From Nitrospirota bacterium (GTDB lineage Bacteria > Nitrospirota > Nitrospiria > Nitrospirales > Nitrospiraceae), in contig JAUXQT010000104.1 in assembly GCA_030682135.1 (NCBI GenBank), positions 57,488 to 121,487 on the forward strand: a stretch of 64,000 nucleotides of DNA. The letters are read 5' to 3'. The position numbers and the translations under genes are program-made. Below, one piece after another: positions 59,665 through 64,000 of the stretch. A model generated the notes under the pieces. That model saw nothing but the letters and a program-made list of their open reading frames with translations. It ran no database searches and was not told the DNA's origin. Numbering within the stretch: position 1 is the stretch's first letter; every line of letters starts with the position of its first letter.

Positions 59665-59770
59665 CCTTCCGGGCTTGGCCGAGTGGAACCCTTCTGGAAT
59701 TCCTTCCGCTGCGATCTGACGATCGCAAAGCTTCAGTCAGTTCCAGTTCTCCTTCTCGGCCAAGCCTCGG
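59665..59770. repeat. Second palindromic repeat family, copy 1
   Basis: A segment bounded by a perfect inverted pair, GGCTTGGCCGAG at 59672-59683 and CTCGGCCAAGCC at 59755-59766. It contains GATTCC/GAATTCC and CTGCGATCTGACGATCGC. A second copy, with less perfect ends, is at 61195-61310. It lies between the HD gene and the toxin-antitoxin pair; the rest of 59578-59864 shows no gene. Confidence 0.8.
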
Positions 59771-59864
59771 CGGGCAACCTGCGCTCAGCCTCCGACACAG
59801 CCATCGGGACTTCAGCTTCTATTGCCACCGGTGGTTCAGACACCACATGCTGGCATCGATGCCC

Positions 59865-59893
59865 CTATCATGATAAAGTCATGTTCATGATAG
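59865..59893 (+). promoter_or_regulatory. Palindromic operator of the toxin-antitoxin pair
   Basis: A perfect inverted repeat: CTATCATGA (59865-59873), 11 bases, TCATGATAG (59885-59893). It ends 23 bases before the antitoxin ATG. Phd/YefM antitoxins repress their own promoters by binding such palindromes, so this is the expected autoregulatory site. A TATCAT within it may be the -10. Confidence 0.7.
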
Positions 59894-59916
59894 ACAAAAA
59901 CAGACGGAGGAACAGC

Positions 59917-60189
59917 ATGCCTATTATCAAGCCGATCTCGGACCTGAGAAACAAAACGAATCACATCTCTGATCTTGTGCATAAGAGCCATGAGCCCGTG
60001 TTCATCACCAAAAATGGGGAGGGAGACATGGTACTGATGTCACTCGCCAAATACGGAGAGATGGAACGGACATTGGAACTCTATGAAAAACTGGCCGTCG
60101 CAGAAGCACAAGCGACAGCCGGCAACCGGGGACGCCCACTTAACCGTGTCATGGCTGATCTGAGGACGCGCATCCGTGCCTTCAAGTAA
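59917..60189 (+). CDS. Phd/YefM-family antitoxin
   Basis: A 90-residue antitoxin. The N-terminal MPIIKPISDLRNKTNHIS forms the DNA-binding YefM-type fold, with PVFITKNGEGDMVLMS as the dimer core. The C-terminal third (NRGRPLNRVMADLRTR) is the basic, probably flexible segment that covers the toxin. GGAGG lies seven bases before the ATG. The frame is open further upstream but through a repeat and the operator. It overlaps the toxin gene by 14 bases, so the two are co-translated. Confidence 0.85.
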   Translation: MPIIKPISDLRNKTNHISDLVHKSHEPVFITKNGEGDMVLMSLAKYGEMERTLELYEKLAVAEAQATAGNRGRPLNRVMADLRTRIRAFK

Positions 60190-60490
60190 ATACACCGTCC
60201 GTCTCCTCTCGATTGCCGAACAGGACCTCGTGGATCTCCTGTCGTATGTCGCTGCGGAGAATGCACGCGCCGCGACGGAACTGCTCGATCACATCGAAGC
60301 CCGCTTGGAGGCGCTACAATCCCATCCTTTCGCCGGTCGTGTTCCCCACAATCCCAAACTCACAGCACTGGGGTATCGGGTGCTCGTCATCGACAACTAT
60401 CTGATCTTCTACAAAGTAAAGAGCACAACCGTGCTGGTCTATCGCATCCTTCACGGAGCAAGAGACATCCTCCACTTGCTGTCCGAATAG
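60176..60490 (+). CDS. RelE/ParE-family toxin
   Basis: A 104-residue ParE/RelE-fold toxin. The pattern VRLLSIAEQDLVDLLSYVAA is the N-terminal helix pair, then EARLEALQSHPFAGRVPHNP, LTALGYRVLVIDNYLIFYKV and a final VLVYRILHGARDILHLL, the usual beta-sheet core with a C-terminal arginine. ParE toxins poison gyrase and RelE toxins cut mRNA on the ribosome; sequence alone does not say which. The start is GTG 60176 inside the antitoxin end. A second, start-less copy is at 62486-62797. Confidence 0.85.
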   Translation: MPSSKYTVRLLSIAEQDLVDLLSYVAAENARAATELLDHIEARLEALQSHPFAGRVPHNPKLTALGYRVLVIDNYLIFYKVKSTTVLVYRILHGARDILHLLSE

Positions 60491-60752
60491 GCGGTCGAAG
60501 GGGATGGCGGGATGCCACAAGAACCAGATCGGGCAAGCGCCCCATCACGCCGCTCACGCCATACTCAAGCAACATGGTGCCAAGTCAAGCAACGACCCCA
60601 GTGACCAATGCTGGTCATGAGCCGGATCGAACTTCTAGCATGCCACAATAAACTTCCCGCGGTTTCTCGATTTTGCTGACAGCCTCCCGCTTCACTGTAA
60701 TACTGCTGATGTCGCGTCAATGATGGCAATACCATCTGCAAGGAGGATCATC

Positions 60753-61124
60753 ATGCGGATACTTGTCGGAGCGATCTCTCTCATGCTCTGTCTGGGGCTG
60801 AGCAGTCTTGCTCTCTCACAAATGCCACTTAGCGGGCAGAACCAAGCCGGCATCCTCAAGCTGCTCGGTGAACTGCCGCCTGACACAATGAAGAAGGTTG
60901 AAGCGTTAGGAAAGATCCTGCAGCAGGATGTGAAAGAAGGAAAGCTGACCGACGCACAGATGCACGAAGAATTGCTGTCGGGCAATCTCGACCAAAAGAT
61001 CAGAGGCCTCAACCCCGAAGCCGGCCCCCTGCTCGACGATATCGGTCAGGCGATGAAGAACCACCCCAACGCAGAAAACCTCCCGAATCTGCTGAATGGA
61101 ATGACGGGGGGAACGGGCCGGTAG
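60753..61124 (+). CDS. Small secreted hypothetical protein
   Basis: A 123-residue protein with a clear signal peptide (MRILVGAISLMLCLGLSSLA) and a helical, charged mature part (AGILKLLGELPPDTMKKVEA, then LGKILQQDVKEGKLTDAQMH) ending in NLLNGMTGGTGR. I do not recognise a family. AGGAGG lies seven bases before the ATG, a strong site. Its stop codon falls within a 17-base inverted repeat. The 262-base gap upstream (60491-60752) holds a 27-base word shared with 62451-62477 and no gene. Confidence 0.72.
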   Translation: MRILVGAISLMLCLGLSSLALSQMPLSGQNQAGILKLLGELPPDTMKKVEALGKILQQDVKEGKLTDAQMHEELLSGNLDQKIRGLNPEAGPLLDDIGQAMKNHPNAENLPNLLNGMTGGTGR

Positions 61125-61194
61125 GGCCTGCCTGCTCAGCGTAGGAAGCGAGCACTGTCACGCTGCCGCCGCTCCTGCATCTCTCGGAAGAACG

Positions 61195-61310
61195 ACCCTT
61201 CTGGGCTGGGCCGAGCGGAACCCTTCTGGGATTCCTTCCGCTGCGATCTGACGATCGCAGGCTTCAGTCAGTTCCAGCGTTCCTTCTCGCCCCAGCCTCA
61301 GTGGGTCCCC
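61195..61310. repeat. Second palindromic repeat family, copy 2
   Basis: It matches copy 1 (59665-59770) in GGGATTCCTTCCGCTGCGAT, CTGACGATCGCAG and CTTCAGTCAGTTCCAG, with weaker outer arms (GGCTGGGCCGAG versus CTCGCCCCAGCC). It is itself flanked by a perfect 17-base inverted pair, GGGCCGGTAGGGCCTGC at 61115-61131 and its complement at 61390-61406. The 411-base gap 61125-61535, between convergent genes, holds nothing else that I can support. Confidence 0.75.
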
Positions 61311-61535
61311 GTTCCTTCGATGATGTCGGGCAGCAGCATGACAGCGCTCTAAGTGATGAAAAGAGAGAAACCGCAATGGCATTTACCACGCAGGCCCTAC
61401 CGGCCCTAGGGGAAAAATAGACTTGCTGATGTAGCGGGTTGTTTACGCGTGGCAGAGAGAGGCTTGTCGATCAGAAGGAACGGCGAGCGGGACAGCATGG
61501 CGCCCGCTCAAAACGTCGTAATGCACAGTGTCACG

Positions 61536-61772
61536 TTACGACGCCGATCCGGCCAGTTCACGTGCATGGGCGATTTCACGCTTGTGAGCCGGACGGACCT
61601 GAGCGGCCAACAGCGTCACAACGGCCACAGTCTCGCCATCCAACGTCGTAAATTCGACCTCGTAGCCTTCGCCGCCCCGATGGATGAGCACGACGGCGCC
61701 GATATCGCCACGCCTCAAGCCGTGCTCGGGGAGGTCGCATTCCAGAATCACGTCTTCTAACTCCTGAATCAT
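61536..61772 (-). CDS. DUF4926-family small protein
   Basis: A 78-residue protein: LEDVILECDLPEHGLRRGDI, GAVVLIHRGGEGYEVEFTTL, then DGETVAVVTLLAAQVRPA. This SH3-like beta-rich pattern is that of DUF4926 proteins. They are commonly paired with DUF6883-type genes, as here, with an ATGA overlap. The pairing suggests a two-component module, perhaps antitoxin- or immunity-like, but no function is proven. It is transcribed towards the small secreted protein gene. Confidence 0.78.
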   Translation of the reverse strand: MIQELEDVILECDLPEHGLRRGDIGAVVLIHRGGEGYEVEFTTLDGETVAVVTLLAAQVRPAHKREIAHARELAGSAS

Positions 61773-62116
61773 GGCATCCTCCGTTTCAGGGGATAGGCGG
61801 TGACAAATCTCGGCAACACACCGCCTTCATCTATAAACCAGACCGTTCGAACTTGCAATTGTCGGCCATTTGGCGCAACCAGCGGACCTTCAATGATATA
61901 GCGAATGCCAAACGGCGTGTCTTCCGTAAGAGTCACAGCGTTGTCCCTCGCCTGTTGTCGTAAGGCGTCTGCCAGTGCTGTCCATGCGGATACCTGAAAA
62001 CCGATCGCAGAAAAGAATCCCGCCTTCCCTCTACCTGCTCGATGGGTCGTAGAGAGCAGATACTGGACCATCTTGGACTGAGAAATCTCTACGCGATCAA
62101 CATCAGGTAGATTCAT
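61769..62116 (-). CDS. DUF6883-family protein
   Basis: A 115-residue protein: VDRVEISQSKMVQYLLSTTH, GRGKAGFFSAIGFQVSAWTA, IEGPLVAPNGRQLQVRTVW and a final GVLPRFVTAYPL. The pattern is that of DUF6883, seen both alone and as the C-terminal part of polymorphic toxins. It overlaps the DUF4926 gene by four bases. A toxin/immunity or toxin/antitoxin role is an inference from this pairing. The 62117-62482 region upstream shows no supported gene. Confidence 0.75.
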   Translation of the reverse strand: MNLPDVDRVEISQSKMVQYLLSTTHRAGRGKAGFFSAIGFQVSAWTALADALRQQARDNAVTLTEDTPFGIRYIIEGPLVAPNGRQLQVRTVWFIDEGGVLPRFVTAYPLKRRMP

Positions 62117-62485
62117 GCCACCACCGATTCAATCATTGAATCACGGTCGTCGCTATACTGAGAAACAACAAAGACGTCAACGAGTAGACACCGATCCTCG
62201 AGCTGTACCGAGAGGCCGTAGCCACCACTCATCCCATCGTGAAATCAAAAATGCGATGACAGGATACCTCGGTCCAGAGCATTTGGGAAGCGCCTATCAG
62301 CGGGACGTGCTCAGCGGCTGGAGGGGCGCATTCGGAGGGTATTCGCTGAGGGAATTCCGCAGAATATCGCTCACAGGGGTCAGTGAGCAGGGCGACATCG
62401 TAAAAGAAATTTCCGGAACATTGTCTTTTTCGCCGCTAAATCCAGGCACCATGGTGTCAAGTCAAGCAACGACCCCACTAGCACC

Positions 62486-62797
62486 CCTTCAAGTAAATAC
62501 ACCGTCCGCCTGCTCTCGATTACCGAGCAGGACCTTGAGGATCTCCTCTCGTATGTCGCTACGGAGGATTCACGCGCGGCGACGGAGCTGCTCGATCAGA
62601 TTGAAACCCGGTTGGAAGCGCTGCAATCCCACCCGTTCGTCGGTCGTGTTCCCCACAATCCGAAACTTACAACGCTTGGGTATCGGGTCCTCGTCATCGA
62701 CAACTATCTGGTCTTCTACAAAGTGAAGAGCACAACCGTGCTGGTCTATCGCATCCTTCACGGAGAGAGAGACATCCTCCACCTGCTATCAGAATAG
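62486..62797 (+). pseudogene. ParE/RelE toxin copy without a start codon
   Basis: A 103-codon frame nearly identical in pattern to the toxin at 60176-60490: YTVRLLSITEQDLEDLLSYV, LEALQSHPFVGRVPHNPKL, YRVLVIDNYLVFYKVKS and VYRILHGERDILHLLSE. Homology begins at the codon after the start, where ACC replaces GTG. The in-frame sequence upstream has no ATG, GTG or TTG back to a stop at 62384. No antitoxin is present. The only in-frame start is a TTG at 62612, which would lose the first 42 codons. Confidence 0.75.
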
Positions 62798-62915
62798 ACG
62801 GTCGAAGGAGATGGCGGGCTTCCATAAGGAGCAAGGAGGGCGGCCTCAGAAACTGGCTGATCGAACAACATCTTCGCTCGTTCGCTTACAGCGGCGGCGC
62901 GCACATCATGTGTTG

Positions 62916-64000
62916 GTTTTAATCCTCGCCCGTCCCGACGGACGGGCGCTACTTTAATCGTCTATTCATTTTCTCCATCCTTGTGTGTTTCAATCCTCGC
63001 CCGTCCCGAAGGACGGGCGCTACGACAACATTAGCGCGTTTACGGCAGGCACGTCGGCGTTTCAATCCTCGCCCGTCCCGAAGGACGGGCGCTACGTTTA
63101 TCCCACGGGCGACATCCTGGCATCAGCATGTTTCAATCCTCGCCCGTCCCGAAGGACGGGCGCTACCTTTAGCTCGGAGGAGCCGGTGGCGCGGTGGTTT
63201 GGTTTCAATCCTCGCCCGTCCCGAAGGACGGGCGCTACCGGAATCGACCACGGCCTGCACGGTCGCACTGGAGTTTCAATCCTCGCCCGTCCCGAAGGAC
63301 GGGCGCTACGTTGGGGCAGACGCATAAAGTGCCGGAGTTGGCACGGTTTCAATCCTCGCCCGTCCCGAAGGACGGGCGCTACGTGCCGGTGTCATGCGTT
63401 TGCGTGACCCGGTGCCAGTTTCAATCCTCGCCCGTCCCGAAGGACGGGCGCTACGCGTTCGATGCCTGGCCAGTCCCGCCACAAGCTGGTTTCAATCCTC
63501 GCCCGTCCCGAAGGACGGGCGCTACCCGCATCAGCTGATACATGGGACGCGACACGCGATGTTTCAATCCTCGCCCGTCCCGAAGGACGGGCGCTACCCC
63601 TGGAATGCGTTCCATGCCCGATTGTATGGGCGTTTCAATCCTCGCCCGTCCCGAAGGACGGGCGCTACGCCCTATCTGTGTGTTTGTCTCTGCCATCGGT
63701 TTGTTTAAATCCTCGCCCGTCCCGACGGACGGGCGCTACTGCCGGTACCGAAATCTCCGATGCCGCCATCCTTGTTTCAATCCTCGCCCGTCCCGAAGGA
63801 CGGGCGCTACGCAGAGTGAGCTGGCGTTGCTGGCGACGGGATTCGCGTTACAATCCTCGCCCGTCCCGAAGGACGGGCGCTACTAGCGGAGTCCCTAGCA
63901 TCCCCTCGTTCAACCCGACGTTTCAATCCTCGCCCGTCCCGAAGGACGGGCGCTACAGCAAAAAACGCTCGAACTGTTTCGCCTACTTGATGTTTCAATC
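62916..64000 (-). CRISPR. CRISPR array, at least 15 full 37-base repeats, continuing beyond the window
   Basis: Fifteen full repeats (first 62916-62952, last complete 63920-63956) and a partial one at 63992-64000 are separated by 15 spacers of 34-36 bases. Each repeat starts GTTTCAATCC, has the stem CGCCCGTCC-CGAA-GGACGGGCG and ends CGCTAC. On the minus strand it ends ATTGAAAC, the usual 5' handle of type I and III crRNAs, so transcription is probably from the right. Variant repeats are 62916 (GTTTTAATCC, loop CGAC), 63703 (GTTTAAATCC, loop CGAC) and 63847 (GTTACAATCC). The left edge looks like the trailer end. No cas gene is in the window. Confidence 0.97.

Noticed and set aside
62115..62726. 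A 203-codon plus-strand frame between DUF6883 and the CRISPR array
   Set aside because: No recognisable motifs; its second half is the toxin copy read in the wrong frame.
62983..63886. Several open frames with repeated Arg/Pro/Ser motifs across the CRISPR array
   Set aside because: They are translations of the direct repeats and spacers, not proteins.

Overview
The window looks like a chromosomal segment of a diderm, LPS-making bacterium with roughly 55-60 % GC. Gene content (LpxI rather than LpxH, OmpH pair next to BamA, a UpxY-headed polysaccharide operon) and repeat style suggest Nitrospira or a close relative in Nitrospirota. That placement is an inference from gene content, not from a marker-gene comparison.

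Region A (1-25.2 kb, all minus strand) is a surface-polysaccharide operon. It starts at a sigma70-like promoter (25203-25231) in front of a winged-helix/Rossmann regulator. A nonsense-interrupted four-helix-bundle gene and a NusG-like UpxY/RfaH-type antiterminator follow. Then come a methyltransferase-GT2 fusion, a methyltransferase, an O-antigen ligase-like protein, a PglK-like ABC flippase and a full set of pseudaminic-acid genes: pseB, pseC, a pseH candidate, pseG, pseI and pseF. Woven into these are a PseA/WbpG amidotransferase with its own HisH/HisF pair, an aldo/keto reductase, a class III aminotransferase and tailoring enzymes (methyltransferases, NeuD-like and GNAT acyltransferases, SpsF, WbqC, Gfo/Idh, DegT). 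Many junctions are 4-base ATGA overlaps, which indicates translational coupling. The likely product is a CMP-activated pseudaminic acid, probably with an acetamidino variant, built into an exported glycan.

Region B (25.4-52.2 kb, minus strand) holds LPS core and lipid A assembly. It contains GT2, GT4 and GT9 glycosyltransferases, a WaaF-GmhB fusion, LpxK, WaaA, a lysophospholipid acyltransferase with an apparent frameshift, MsbA, LpxB, a Gfo/Idh protein, LpxI, LpxA, FabZ, two OmpH/Skp chaperones and BamA. LpxD, often found between Skp and FabZ, is absent. Most gene junctions from about 24 to 48 kb carry short self-complementary tandem arrays, for example a 9-base GGTCTATCT-type unit. Some of these have entered reading frames: a linker in WaaA, the linker of the WaaF-GmhB fusion and the start of UpxY.

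Region C (52.4-59.4 kb, plus strand) carries galU (apparently leaderless), lon, thiL, a DUF2062 protein and an HD-domain phosphohydrolase. bamA and galU are divergently transcribed from a 483-base spacer with two good promoters.

Region D (59.4-64 kb) is an accessory zone. It has palindromic dispersed repeats, a YefM/ParE-type toxin-antitoxin pair with a perfect palindromic operator, a small secreted protein, a DUF6883/DUF4926 pair, a second toxin copy without a start codon, and a CRISPR array of at least 15 full 37-base repeats that runs off the right edge. No cas gene is in the window.
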